Assembly (NCBI GenBank): GCA_028692715.1
Contig: JAQUWU010000017.1
Coordinates: 22,454 to 86,453 of the forward strand
Reading direction: 5' to 3'
Length of the DNA stretch: 64,000 nt
From: Paludibacter sp.
GTDB taxonomy: Bacteria > Bacteroidota > Bacteroidia > Bacteroidales > Paludibacteraceae
The position numbers and the translations under genes are program-made. Shown piece by piece: positions 26,295 to 35,930 of this stretch (positions are counted from its first letter, which is position 1; each line of letters opens with the position of its first letter). A model generated the notes under the pieces. The model was not told where the DNA came from, made no database searches, and saw only the letters and a program-made list of their open reading frames with translations.

Positions 26295-28469
26295 TTACAA
26301 ATTTTTAAATAAAAATTCACTCATTCTTGTATATAAATGTCGACGGGTTTGTTTCCCAAGAATACTATGATTTTTATCTGTGTAAAGTTGCATCTCGAAT
26401 TGTTTGTCAGCAGCAACCAATCGGTCGATAAACAACATGGTGTTCTGAACATGAACATTATCGTCTGCAGTTCCGTGTATTATGAGCAAATCTCCCTGCA
26501 ATTTATCCGCACGTTGTAAAGCAGACGATAAATCATACCCTTTGAAATTTTCCTGAGGAGTACGCATAAATCGTTCGGCATAAGCAGTGTCGTAAAAACG
26601 ATAGTCAGTTACAGGTGCTACTGCAATTCCGGCTTTAAAGACTTTCTCTCCCGTGGTCATGGCAAAAAGTGTCATCGTGCCACCATAACTCCATCCCCAT
26701 ATTCCAATACGGTCTTTGTCAACGTAATTTTGTTTTCCCAAGTATTTTGCCGCCTCTATCTGATCTTTCGTTTCGAGAACATTTAATTTTTGATAGGTAC
26801 ATTTTCGGAATTCCGAACCTCTCGCACCCGTTCCACGACCATCCACACAAACAACAATATAATTCTGTGTAGTAAGGTAGTATTCCCAGCCAATGTCCCA
26901 TTTATCTAAAACCTGTTGTGAGTTAGGACCGCTGTATTGAACCATTAATACAGGATATTTTTTATTTGTATCAAAGTTTAGAGGTTTTATCATCCAACCG
27001 TTTAGTTTTACATTTTCTGAAGTGCTAAATGTGAAGAATTCTTTTTTTGCCAAATTCAATGCTTTGAACTTAGCAGCTAATTTATTATTATCCTGAATTA
27101 CATAAACCGGATTTCCTGAATTGGTACGAAGCGTAAGAGTGTTTGGCTTTTCTAAAGCAGATGCATCATCAACAAAATAGGTAAACGTTGTATTAAATGC
27201 TGCGTTATGAGTGCCTTTACCATCGGTTAATCGAGCTTTCTTCCCTTTATTGTCAATTGCATAAACATCACGTTGCATCGGTGATATTTCAGCCGATTGG
27301 TAATATAAAATGTTCCTTTTCTCATCATAACCATAAACATCAGTTATATCCCAGCTCCCTTTGGTCAATTGTTTTAGCAAAGTACCATTCATACGATATT
27401 GGTATACATGTCGGTAACCATTCTGTTCACTTACATACAAAAATGTCTCATTATCAGATGAAAATTGGGTGAAATCAATGTTTTCGTAATCAATATAATA
27501 CTTGTCTTCTTGTTTTAATATTAATTTCGATAAAGTTGATTTTGGATTAGTGAAGAACATTTCCAACTTATTTTGTATACGGTTCAGTTTGAAAATTACC
27601 AGTTGATCAATACTATTTGTCCATTTGATACGTGGAATGTAAAAATCATTATTTAAATCAGGTAATTGCATAGTTTTAATGGATTTGTAAAAATCGTCAT
27701 ATACACATACGCTAACTTTAGAATTATTTTGACCGGCTTTCGGATATTTAAATTTTACCAATGTTGGATAAAGCAATAGTTCATTATCGGTAGTGTCTTT
27801 TTTAATATAACTTTGAAAAGAAAATTCAGGAACTTTCGATTCGTCGAACCTTACAAAAGCTAACATTTTACTATCGGGACTCCATTCGAAATAACGTGTT
27901 TTTTCAAATTCTTCCTCGTAAACCCAATCAGGTGTACCGTTTATGATGTTTCCTATTGAGCCATCTTTGGTAATAGCACTTTCGGTGTTGAAATCAAGCT
28001 TTTTGAGGTACAGGTTATTTTCTCTGGCAAAAGCAATATAACGACTATCCGGCGAAAATAAAGGTACTTCTTGTGAACCGTTATCGGATAATGTTTGAAT
28101 TTCATTCCGTTTAATATCATAAACGAAATAATCGGCTGTAAAAGTACGACGATATCGTTTTTTTACATTGCTATAAACTAATAGTTTCAATTCGTTAGGG
28201 CTGAATTCGTAACCATCAATTGTTTTTAACGGAGAATTTTTTAAGCGACTCACACTGAAAATTGTGTCAATGGTAGCTCCTGTTTTGTAACTATATTTCA
28301 CAACAGCTTTGTGATTGACCATCAAGGTATAAAATTCACCATTATTCATTGATGAAGGTGTTTTCGAGGTTGGAACTTTAAAGTTTCCATCTGTAATATC
28401 GTATAGTAAATTTGCAAAAGCAAAATTTATACATAGTGTTAAAACAAAAAGCAATTTAAAACGTTTCAT
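26295..28469 (-). CDS. Prolyl oligopeptidase (DPP IV-like) family serine peptidase
   Basis: About 724 residues from the chosen start. The reading frame is open up to 28550, but the ATG at 28467-28469 begins a proper signal peptide (MKRFKLLFVLTLCINFAFA), and a TATTTTTG box at 28537-28544 lies inside the extension, so the shorter form is preferred. The N-terminal part is a DPP IV beta-propeller with the double-Glu motif region (PDWVYEEEFEKTRYFEW). The C-terminal alpha/beta hydrolase carries GWSYGG with Ser near 594, GTADDNVH and NHSI, giving the Ser-Asp-His triad. It is an exported or periplasmic enzyme removing X-Pro dipeptides, relevant to peptide use by Bacteroidetes. Confidence 0.9.
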   Translation of the reverse strand: MKRFKLLFVLTLCINFAFANLLYDITDGNFKVPTSKTPSSMNNGEFYTLMVNHKAVVKYSYKTGATIDTIFSVSRLKNSPLKTIDGYEFSPNELKLLVYSNVKKRYRRTFTADYFVYDIKRNEIQTLSDNGSQEVPLFSPDSRYIAFARENNLYLKKLDFNTESAITKDGSIGNIINGTPDWVYEEEFEKTRYFEWSPDSKMLAFVRFDESKVPEFSFQSYIKKDTTDNELLLYPTLVKFKYPKAGQNNSKVSVCVYDDFYKSIKTMQLPDLNNDFYIPRIKWTNSIDQLVIFKLNRIQNKLEMFFTNPKSTLSKLILKQEDKYYIDYENIDFTQFSSDNETFLYVSEQNGYRHVYQYRMNGTLLKQLTKGSWDITDVYGYDEKRNILYYQSAEISPMQRDVYAIDNKGKKARLTDGKGTHNAAFNTTFTYFVDDASALEKPNTLTLRTNSGNPVYVIQDNNKLAAKFKALNLAKKEFFTFSTSENVKLNGWMIKPLNFDTNKKYPVLMVQYSGPNSQQVLDKWDIGWEYYLTTQNYIVVCVDGRGTGARGSEFRKCTYQKLNVLETKDQIEAAKYLGKQNYVDKDRIGIWGWSYGGTMTLFAMTTGEKVFKAGIAVAPVTDYRFYDTAYAERFMRTPQENFKGYDLSSALQRADKLQGDLLIIHGTADDNVHVQNTMLFIDRLVAADKQFEMQLYTDKNHSILGKQTRRHLYTRMSEFLFKNL

Positions 28470-28649
28470 TAGTAGATGTTTTATTGAGAAAAAAAATAAC
28501 TGAAAAAAAAATTCTTTCATCCAAATTTCATTTTTACAAAAATAACTCAAAATATCCTTTTATTGCATGTATATTCTAAAAGTTTTAAATCCATTAACAA
28601 AAGCCATGAAAGTAATACATATTATTTACAATTTTAATCAACTGAATTT

Positions 28650-29486
28650 ATGAGTATTTTTAATGATTTATTTCAATCCAATGAAAAAAGTAACGAATTG
28701 GGAATTTGTTTAAGTGGTGGAGGAGCGCTTGGTTTGGCTCATATAGGAGTGCTTCAATCGTTAGAAGATCATGGAATTTCGCCAACAGTCATAGTCGGTT
28801 CGAGTATGGGAGCCATAATCGGAACCTTTTATGCTGCCGGATTTTCACCTGCTGATATGCTACAGATGATTAAAGATGATAAATTGTACAAAATCACGAA
28901 ACTAATGACTTTTCGGCCATCTTTTCTGAAATCAGGTTTATCTTCTCATCAAATGTTACGATCGTTATTAAAAGAAATCATTCCTCACAACAGTTTTGAA
29001 AAGTTGGAGAAAAAATTGCATATTTGTGTTGCTAATTTAAATAATGCAGAATGGGAAATTATCGAGTCGGGAAATGAACTTGATAAATGGGTTGCGGCTT
29101 CTGCAAGTATTCCCGGACTTTTCGAAACAATTAAAAGTAATAAAAACTATTATGTTGATGGCGGGTTGTTGAATAATATGCCTGCACAAGGAATCGTTGA
29201 AAAGTGTAAAACCATAATAGGGGTGGATGTCATACCTCATTTAGTACCCACAGAAGTAAAGAAGCCAATTGATACGCTTTCATTTGCCGTTAGAGCCATG
29301 CAACATCAGAATTCAACGGCTGGGAGAGCTTTGTGTCAATACCTCATTGAGCCAAAAGCCATCGAAAAATATCATGAATTCAGCTTCGATGCATATCAGG
29401 ATATTTACCAATATGGCTATGAAGCTACTACAAAATATATTGCAAAAAATCTTGATATAATGAAGTTAAAGGTTGAAAAAAAATAA
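28650..29486 (+). CDS. Patatin-like phospholipase (RssA-like)
   Basis: A 278-residue soluble patatin-domain hydrolase. The oxyanion loop is LSGGGALGLAHIG near 21-33, the nucleophile elbow GSSMG near 51-55 and the catalytic Asp in DGGLLNNMP near 171-179, giving a complete Ser-Asp dyad. No signal peptide. It presumably cleaves acyl chains from phospholipids; the physiological role is unknown. It is divergent from the DPP IV gene and converges on the histidine kinase gene. Confidence 0.85.
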   Translation: MSIFNDLFQSNEKSNELGICLSGGGALGLAHIGVLQSLEDHGISPTVIVGSSMGAIIGTFYAAGFSPADMLQMIKDDKLYKITKLMTFRPSFLKSGLSSHQMLRSLLKEIIPHNSFEKLEKKLHICVANLNNAEWEIIESGNELDKWVAASASIPGLFETIKSNKNYYVDGGLLNNMPAQGIVEKCKTIIGVDVIPHLVPTEVKKPIDTLSFAVRAMQHQNSTAGRALCQYLIEPKAIEKYHEFSFDAYQDIYQYGYEATTKYIAKNLDIMKLKVEKK

Positions 29487-29504
29487 CTTTGACTGTAAGG
29501 AGTT

Positions 29505-32500
29505 TTAATTTGCTAACGATATAGTAACACTGAAAACAGTTCCCTTATTAATTTCCGTACTAAACCATATTTTACCACCCGAAAGCTCGATAATATTTTT
29601 TGAAATAGCAAGTCCAAGTCCCATGCCGGTGTTTTTTGTAGTAAAGTTCGGAACAAATAGCTTATCACTTATCTCGTCATCGATACCAGCACCATTATCA
29701 ATTATTTCAATTAGAACATTTCTAGCTTCTGTTTTCAGATTCACCTGAATTTTCCCATTTCGGTTTGGAGGAATAGATTGTATGGCATTTTTTAATAAAT
29801 TATTAAATACCTGAACCAATTGTTCGGGGTCGGCATACACATATACTCCCGAATCGTTTCCACTAAATTTTATTTGAATTTCTTCGTTATTATTTCTGAA
29901 TAATTGCACCACAGAATGTAATTTTGCAGCAATATCCACTTTCTCGAACTTAGCTTCGGGCATGCGGGCAAAATTTGAAAAAGTACCAGCAATTCGAGAA
30001 AGATTATCAATCTGCTCAATCAACATATCGGTAGATTTACTGAAATATTCATCAAAACGTTCATCGTTCATTTTCTTTGTCCGTTGCATTTGCTGAATAG
30101 TCAGTTTCATTGGAGTAAGCGGATTATTTATCTCGTGAGCCACCTGACGTGCCATCGATTTCCAGGCAGTTTCTCTTTCGGATTTTGCCAACAATTGTGC
30201 GCTATGTTCCAACTCATCAATTGTTCGGTTATATTGTATCACAAGTTGGCCAATTTCATCGTTCAGCGAATATTCAATTTTTTCGTTACGTTCACCAAGC
30301 CTCATTTCTTTTAGTTTATTTTGAATAATATTCAGCGGAGCGGAAAGTTGTTTTCCTATAAATAGACTAAGGAGAATGGCCAGGACTATAATTATCAGGT
30401 AGATATGAATAATTACAGTCAGAAAACTTTCTATCTCGCTGCGAATTTCGCTCTGACTGAAAAACTGTGGAATAGCAATATAACCAATTTGTAGAAAATC
30501 ACCGTTGTAAAAGTCGGTATATCCGGTCAGATAATTCAATTTCCCAATATGTTCGTATTGATTAATATTGGCTTCTTGAGTAAAAAATGGTATCGGTGAA
30601 ATACGGTTACTAATTAGACTTTTGTTGAAAATAAGAGGTTGTGAACTCCCAACCAACACACCATAATTATTGTAAACATGAATATCGGTGTGGTAAATAT
30701 ACGACAAATCCTGCAAATCGAAATTCAGATTCTGAGTGTTCATATTATTTAAATCCTGACTCCAATAATACATATCCTGAAGTGATTTTTGGATATATAT
30801 TTTTTTATTTTCCAAATTAGCAATTTGCTCTTTCTTATATTTTTGTTGAATAAAATTTACTGATACATAGAATATCCCTAAAAAACTAATAAGAAGTAAT
30901 GAAATAAAAGCATATTGGAATTTTGCCGTTAGTCCAAGCCGGTAATTTCTTTTTTTACGAGCCATTTGAAAACCCCATACAAATAACCAACTAACAGCAA
31001 AAAAAGCAAAAAAAGTGTACAGGAAATAATACAAATATTCAATTGGATTGTATAATTGTTGTTCGGTTAATACGATATATGTATTGGGGTTAGCAGCCAG
31101 TATAAAATGAACTTTCCCGTTGAATATTGTTTTGAAAATATCTGACTTTTGGGTTGGAATCCAGTTCCCAATATTTGGGTATTCCTCGTTTCCAGAGGAG
31201 TAAACCAAATTTTGATTTTCATACCGTGCGATGGTCAGGTTTAATTTAGTAAGAATATCAGGTGATGAATTTATTAACAAATTGGGAAAGCTGTAACTTT
31301 TAAAATTTCGTCGTGGATAAAACTCCATAAAAAATTCCAACGAATCATTCTTTGTTTTAATCGGAAAGGCACCAATATATGACATATTGTTTTCGTTTGC
31401 GGGAACACTGTAGAAATGCGTATTCTTAAGCTTAGAACCTACATCTTCGATGTATTTTCTGTAATCCTGATGTAAATCGGTATTTATCGATGCAACATTT
31501 AATCGCATTTCGTATTTATTCCAGAAACCCCTCAAGTACTTTTCGTTAATATATTTGTTTGCGGTAAGTAACGAGTCCTGATTTTGAATCAGAGTTTTAA
31601 TTTTCTCGTCATTGTTTATTTTAATATCTAGTTCTTCCAATAAAATATCTGCCATTCTATCGTTCTCAAAATTACCGTTTACATAAATATTCTGAGCCAA
31701 TAATTTATACTTTTGGTATTTTAAATTATCGTTGATAAAGTATGAGTTAACAACTAAAAAAGAAGTAAAACCCAAGAGCCAAATAGCAATATAACCATAT
31801 ATATTTCTGTATTTTGGGAATAAATAGGGTAAATATAAAAGAATTGAAAGTATTGAGTACCAGATTCCTAGACGTAGAGAATCATCCGGCGACAATATCC
31901 AACATAGAAAACTGATAAAAAAAGTAAGAATAATATCAATAGAGAATGCACTATTTGTTTTTTGATGAGTATTAAACCAATGATGTGTTTTGTAAAAAAG
32001 TAATGTGAGTCCTATCCCCCAAATTAATATAAGAAAATGAACCCAAATAGATACTGTTGAGAAATCATTAAAACGCAAAATGGTTAGTTGTATGCTTGAA
32101 TGATAAATTAATCCACTCATCAGATAAAATACTAGTCCAAAATATAATGCATACAAAATTTGTAATATTATACGACTGAAATTTTGTTTTAAAGTGTCGG
32201 TGTTTACATGAAAATACAGGAGATATATGCTGGCGAAAAAGTAACCGGTAACCACCGTAAGGTGGCTAATTGAAGCTAGTAATGGATTAGATGCATATTG
32301 AAACGGGGAAAATATTTTGTTTAAAAAAAATACTCCGGGAATATTAAAGTATAAGCATATTCCGATAAGAACTGCAACACTCAACGAAACAATAGAGAAA
32401 TTTTTAAAGTTAAAGTATTTTTTCCCGAATAGATAAGGAGTTTGTGCATAGATTGTAAAAAAGAGGAAAAATGCTAGAGAGAATGCAATTAATCCAATAA

Positions 32501-33101
32501 TTGACCATGTTTCATTATATATAGGCTTTTTAAGTTCCGAAAGTGAAAACAAGTATTTCTCGTGTGAGCAGAAAACGGCTTGTTTACTTAAAGTGCTGTC
32601 GTTTATTATCTGCACCTTTTTATCCATGTCGAAACCCGTAGCAAAGTCATTCTGAAGCTCATCGTTTTCGTAGGGATAATTATTTTTTATTTTAATTAAT
32701 GCCAGTAATTTAAAAGAATCAAAAGATAAAATACGACTCACACAATGTGCATTTGGTAAAGAAATGTAATGCCAATCGGTGGAGTCTAGAAATGATAGAT
32801 TCGTAATATTGAGCTGATTATCCGACCAAAAAATCATTTCGTCATTATTGAAAACGTAGTATGAGATATCGTTATTTATATACGGATAAGAAATCAGCGA
32901 ATCGGTATTGTACCGAACGATAATTTTTTCCATATCCGATAATGTGGTAGCTGCTAACTTTTCCTTCTGAATTAGTTCAGATTGAAATTTATTAATTTGA
33001 ATAGCATGAGAAGGAGATTGATTATAAAACCACGTACTTATTATTCCACATATTATGCAGATAAAGAAGGCGTAAATAATTATTCGTTTGTTTTTTTTCA
33101 T
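29505..33101 (-). CDS. Large NtrY-like membrane sensor histidine kinase
   Basis: About 1198 residues from the ATG at 33101, which opens a hydrophobic segment (MKKNKRIIIYAFFICIICGI). The open frame to 33131 would start at TTG and is less likely. The N-terminal 460 residues contain roughly nine membrane helices. A periplasmic sensing region and a second block with helices near 735 and 870 precede a HAMP domain. The dimerisation helix has QVAHEINNPLTP with phospho-acceptor His989. The ATPase domain shows NLLKNAIQSIP, DNGAGI and GMGLGLAI. No response regulator gene is adjacent. It begins next to the rlmH stop on the same strand, so they are probably cotranscribed. Ligand unknown. Confidence 0.85.
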   Translation of the reverse strand: MKKNKRIIIYAFFICIICGIISTWFYNQSPSHAIQINKFQSELIQKEKLAATTLSDMEKIIVRYNTDSLISYPYINNDISYYVFNNDEMIFWSDNQLNITNLSFLDSTDWHYISLPNAHCVSRILSFDSFKLLALIKIKNNYPYENDELQNDFATGFDMDKKVQIINDSTLSKQAVFCSHEKYLFSLSELKKPIYNETWSIIGLIAFSLAFFLFFTIYAQTPYLFGKKYFNFKNFSIVSLSVAVLIGICLYFNIPGVFFLNKIFSPFQYASNPLLASISHLTVVTGYFFASIYLLYFHVNTDTLKQNFSRIILQILYALYFGLVFYLMSGLIYHSSIQLTILRFNDFSTVSIWVHFLILIWGIGLTLLFYKTHHWFNTHQKTNSAFSIDIILTFFISFLCWILSPDDSLRLGIWYSILSILLYLPYLFPKYRNIYGYIAIWLLGFTSFLVVNSYFINDNLKYQKYKLLAQNIYVNGNFENDRMADILLEELDIKINNDEKIKTLIQNQDSLLTANKYINEKYLRGFWNKYEMRLNVASINTDLHQDYRKYIEDVGSKLKNTHFYSVPANENNMSYIGAFPIKTKNDSLEFFMEFYPRRNFKSYSFPNLLINSSPDILTKLNLTIARYENQNLVYSSGNEEYPNIGNWIPTQKSDIFKTIFNGKVHFILAANPNTYIVLTEQQLYNPIEYLYYFLYTFFAFFAVSWLFVWGFQMARKKRNYRLGLTAKFQYAFISLLLISFLGIFYVSVNFIQQKYKKEQIANLENKKIYIQKSLQDMYYWSQDLNNMNTQNLNFDLQDLSYIYHTDIHVYNNYGVLVGSSQPLIFNKSLISNRISPIPFFTQEANINQYEHIGKLNYLTGYTDFYNGDFLQIGYIAIPQFFSQSEIRSEIESFLTVIIHIYLIIIVLAILLSLFIGKQLSAPLNIIQNKLKEMRLGERNEKIEYSLNDEIGQLVIQYNRTIDELEHSAQLLAKSERETAWKSMARQVAHEINNPLTPMKLTIQQMQRTKKMNDERFDEYFSKSTDMLIEQIDNLSRIAGTFSNFARMPEAKFEKVDIAAKLHSVVQLFRNNNEEIQIKFSGNDSGVYVYADPEQLVQVFNNLLKNAIQSIPPNRNGKIQVNLKTEARNVLIEIIDNGAGIDDEISDKLFVPNFTTKNTGMGLGLAISKNIIELSGGKIWFSTEINKGTVFSVTISLAN

Positions 33102-33131
33102 AGAATAAACATACTTATGATGTTCAGGCAA

Positions 33132-33605
33132 TTACTCGTGATGATATGGTTCTCCTTTTATTATTGTCATAGCTCTGTAAAGTTGTTCCAGAAATATTAA
33201 TCGTACCATTTGATGTGAAAAAGTCATTGTCGACAGCGATAATAATCCGTTTGCACGATCATACACCCGTTGCGAAAATCCGTATGGTCCGCCTACAACA
33301 AAAACTGTGCGCTTATTACCAGCATTCATTTTCTTTTGAATAAATTCTGAAAATCCAACGGAAGTAAGTTGTTTTCCTTTATCGTCGAGCAATACTAAAT
33401 CATCAGCATTATCTATCTGTTTTAAAATCATATCGGCTTCTTTCTCCTTCTGCTCAGGTATCGATAATTTTTTAGTATTTTTCAATTCCGGAATAACAAT
33501 ACTTTCAAAAGGAATATAAAATTTCAACCTATTTTGGTATTCATCTTGCAGTTTTATCATTTGTGGGTTGGTCGTCTTACCAACAGTTAACAAGTTTATT
33601 TTCAT
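33132..33605 (-). CDS. rlmH: 23S rRNA pseudouridine-1915 N3-methyltransferase
   Basis: A 157-residue SPOUT methyltransferase. MKINLLTVGKT opens the protein, FVVGGPYGFS near 102-111 forms part of the knotted SAM site, and the highly conserved C-terminus SHQMVRLIFLEQLYRA ... PYHHE is complete. It methylates pseudouridine 1915 in helix 69 of the large subunit. Length is exactly that of the family. Confidence 0.97.
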   Translation of the reverse strand: MKINLLTVGKTTNPQMIKLQDEYQNRLKFYIPFESIVIPELKNTKKLSIPEQKEKEADMILKQIDNADDLVLLDDKGKQLTSVGFSEFIQKKMNAGNKRTVFVVGGPYGFSQRVYDRANGLLSLSTMTFSHQMVRLIFLEQLYRAMTIIKGEPYHHE

Positions 33606-33668
33606 TTATTTAGTGGTTTCGCCCTTTTTGGCTTGCTATTTGTTGCCATTAAAAAACATTCAAATTAT

Positions 33669-33700
33669 TTGGCTGTAACTGATTAATTAATGTATTTTTG
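33669..33700 (+). promoter_or_regulatory. Promoter of the DUF4783-nadC operon
   Basis: TTG at 33669-33671 and TATTTTTG at 33693-33700, 21 nt apart, match the Bacteroidetes -33/-7 consensus, about 90 nt upstream of the first gene. Confidence 0.65.
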
Positions 33701-33790
33701 TAGCGGGTTTTAGTATCGCAATGCAAATATGGCATTTTTTAACGAGAAAACATTTCAAATAATAAATGTTTTTTCATAAAATTTAAACGT

Positions 33791-34180
33791 ATGAAAACAA
33801 TAAAATTACTTTTACTTGGCTTTTGCTTGATTTTTTCCATACCTTCAATGCAGGCTCAATCAACTGAAGTACCTTCGGAAATAATAACTTCGCTTGATAA
33901 AGGGAATGCAAGCCAGCTTTCATCTTATCTAAACGATAATGTCGAATTGGTGATTGAAAATAAAAACGATATTTTCAGCAAACAGCAGGCTACCGGTATC
34001 ATTGTCGATTTTTTTCGTAAAAATAAAGTAACTGATTTTGTTTTGCTGCATAAAGGCAACAAAGAAGCTGCCAGCTTTGCTATTGGCACATTAAAAACAA
34101 CTACCGGAACTTTTCGTGTATATGTATTAACCCGTAAAAACGAGATTCAACAACTCCGAATTGAACCTTCAAATGACTAA
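33791..34180 (+). CDS. Secreted DUF4783 protein
   Basis: A 129-residue protein with a signal peptide (MKTIKLLLLGFCLIFSIPSM, cleavage after MQAQ) and a compact alpha+beta body of the NTF2-like type, as in DUF4783. Function unknown. Its last codons overlap the start of nadC by 8 nt, an arrangement implying translational coupling. Confidence 0.75.
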   Translation: MKTIKLLLLGFCLIFSIPSMQAQSTEVPSEIITSLDKGNASQLSSYLNDNVELVIENKNDIFSKQQATGIIVDFFRKNKVTDFVLLHKGNKEAASFAIGTLKTTTGTFRVYVLTRKNEIQQLRIEPSND

Positions 34181-35012
34181 CGATTTGGAACAACTTATTT
34201 CGCTTTGGTTCGCCGAAGATATTGGCGATGGCGACCACACAACACTTTCGTGTATTCCTGCAACTGCTTTAGGAAAATCTCAGTTAATAATTAAAGAAAA
34301 TGGCGTTTTAGCCGGTGTAGAAGTAGCACGCGAAATTTTCCGTGCATTCGATTCTGAGCTAAAAATGACTGTATTCATCAACGATGGTGCAGAGGTAAAA
34401 GTCGGCGATGTGGCTTTCGTGGTTGAAGGTAAAATTCAATCGTTGCTACAAACTGAACGATTAATGCTGAATATTTTGCAACGCATGAGTGGTGTTGCTA
34501 CCCGTACCCGTGAATATGTAAAAGCCTTGGAAGGCACGAAAACACGTGTTTTGGATACACGTAAAACGACTCCCGGACTTCGTCTTCTCGAAAAGGAAGC
34601 AGTAAAAATTGGTGGAGGTGTTAATCACCGAATTGGTTTATACGATATGATTTTGTTAAAAGATAATCATGTAGATTTTGCCGGTGGTATTGATAAAGCT
34701 ATTCTTCGTGCTCAGGATTACCTTAAAGAAAAAAATAAGGATTTAAAAATTGAAATAGAAGTACGTAACTTCGACGAATTGGCTCAGGTAATGGCAGTTG
34801 GTGGTGTCGACAGAATTATGCTCGACAATTTTACTCCCGAAAATACCCGCAAAGCTGTAGAAATTATTAATGGAAAATACGAAACAGAATCTTCTGGTGG
34901 AATTACTTTCGCAACCTTGAAAGAATATGCCGAATGCGGTGTCAATTTTATTTCGGTAGGAGCTTTAACTCACTCTGTAAAGAGTTTGGATATTAGTTTT
35001 AAAGCGGTATAA
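34173..35012 (+). CDS. nadC: Nicotinate-nucleotide pyrophosphorylase (carboxylating)
   Basis: A 279-residue quinolinate phosphoribosyltransferase that converts quinolinate and PRPP to nicotinate mononucleotide, CO2 and PPi. DIGDGDHTT near 15-23, TRKTTPGLRLLEKEAVKIGG near 132-151 (PRPP and quinolinate site) and EVRNFDEL are diagnostic. The ATG at 34173 is preferred over an in-frame TTG at 34161, and it overlaps the upstream stop codon region. nadD is also in this window but 21 kb away. Confidence 0.95.
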   Translation: MTNDLEQLISLWFAEDIGDGDHTTLSCIPATALGKSQLIIKENGVLAGVEVAREIFRAFDSELKMTVFINDGAEVKVGDVAFVVEGKIQSLLQTERLMLNILQRMSGVATRTREYVKALEGTKTRVLDTRKTTPGLRLLEKEAVKIGGGVNHRIGLYDMILLKDNHVDFAGGIDKAILRAQDYLKEKNKDLKIEIEVRNFDELAQVMAVGGVDRIMLDNFTPENTRKAVEIINGKYETESSGGITFATLKEYAECGVNFISVGALTHSVKSLDISFKAV

Positions 35013-35032
35013 AAGTGTTTAATAAAATATTA

Positions 35033-35070
35033 AAAGCGACTGATTCAATGTGAATTAGTCGCTTTATTTT
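35033..35070 (+). terminator. nadC terminator
   Basis: 14-bp stem (35033-35046 with 35052-35065, core AAAGCGACT / AGTCGCTTT) followed by ATTTTT, 20 nt after the nadC stop. Confidence 0.85.
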
Positions 35071-35133
35071 TACAATAACCGCACCTAAAAAATGAATACG
35101 GGATTCATCATTTTAATTCTAATAATATAGTAG

Positions 35134-35760
35134 TTAAAATAAATTCACTGGATTTAAACTCAAAGTATCTTTACTAAAAATAAAAATAGCAATGGCCATC
35201 GAAATAAAAGCTATTACTATTACAACCTGCAACCACGATACTTTTTGGATAGCTTGTTTATCTTTCCGTTCACAAACTTCTCCCGGGCAATGTTGGGCTT
35301 TTTCTTTGTAAAATAAATTATAAAAAGAACATCCCAGACAAATTCCTAAAGCAGATTCGAAAAATAGAAAAATCTGACAAACGAGGCATATAATGCCTGT
35401 AATTGGACTTGTAGAGTTCATTACAAGAAGTAATACAAACATGGTTACTGCTAAAGCCAGACCAATAATCCATGCAAATTTCTTTTGTGCAGCACCTACG
35501 TATTCTGGTGTTTGACGACTTACTATCATCCTACCAATAATTAGAGTAGGAGCGTATTTCGGACTAATAAAAACCCTAATAAAAAAATCTACTAAGAAAA
35601 TTAGTACAAAAAATTTCAGAAGGATAAAATTGCCTGTGTAAATTACATGCTGAATAGAAATAAATACAAATAAAAAGAGAACTCCTGCTGCTGCTCTTAT
35701 TTCACGCTCATTTAATACAGGTATGTTGTAACCTTTTACTGTTTCACCAAATTGTTTCAT
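35134..35760 (-). CDS. DUF4395 family membrane protein
   Basis: 209 residues from the ATG at 35760 (MKQFGETVKGYNIPVLNERE), the form usual for the family; an in-frame ATG at 35793 would add 11 residues. Four or five transmembrane segments. ALGICLGCSFYN near 145-156 and HCPGEVC near 166-172 provide conserved cysteines, which hints at redox or metal chemistry. Role unknown. Confidence 0.75.
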   Translation of the reverse strand: MKQFGETVKGYNIPVLNEREIRAAAGVLFLFVFISIQHVIYTGNFILLKFFVLIFLVDFFIRVFISPKYAPTLIIGRMIVSRQTPEYVGAAQKKFAWIIGLALAVTMFVLLLVMNSTSPITGIICLVCQIFLFFESALGICLGCSFYNLFYKEKAQHCPGEVCERKDKQAIQKVSWLQVVIVIAFISMAIAIFIFSKDTLSLNPVNLF

Positions 35761-35865
35761 AAATTCATTTTTTTTTAATAAATATGTAAACATTTAAATC
35801 TGATTGGACTATTTTAAATGCATAGTTGGTATAACATTATATTCAGACAATTGTTCTTAAACGCA

Positions 35866-35928
35866 AAATCCCGCTTCAACATAGTTAAAGCGAGATTTTT
35901 AAAGTCCCCTTTAGGGCATTTAGGGGTT
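35866..35928 (-). terminator. purL terminator and adjacent CCCCT-type repeat element
   Basis: Stem AATCCCGCTT / AAGCGAGATT (35867-35897, one mismatch) followed on the minus strand by TTTTG. Next to it, closer to purL, is a GTCCCCTTTAGGGC-type inverted repeat with a further AGGGG (35904-35926), of the kind scattered between genes in many Bacteroidetes. Confidence 0.6.
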
Positions 35929-35930
35929 TT

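Noticed and set aside
28470-28550. N-terminal extension of the DPP IV-like protein
   Set aside because: It contains a TATTTTTG promoter box and precedes a proper signal peptide starting at 28469.
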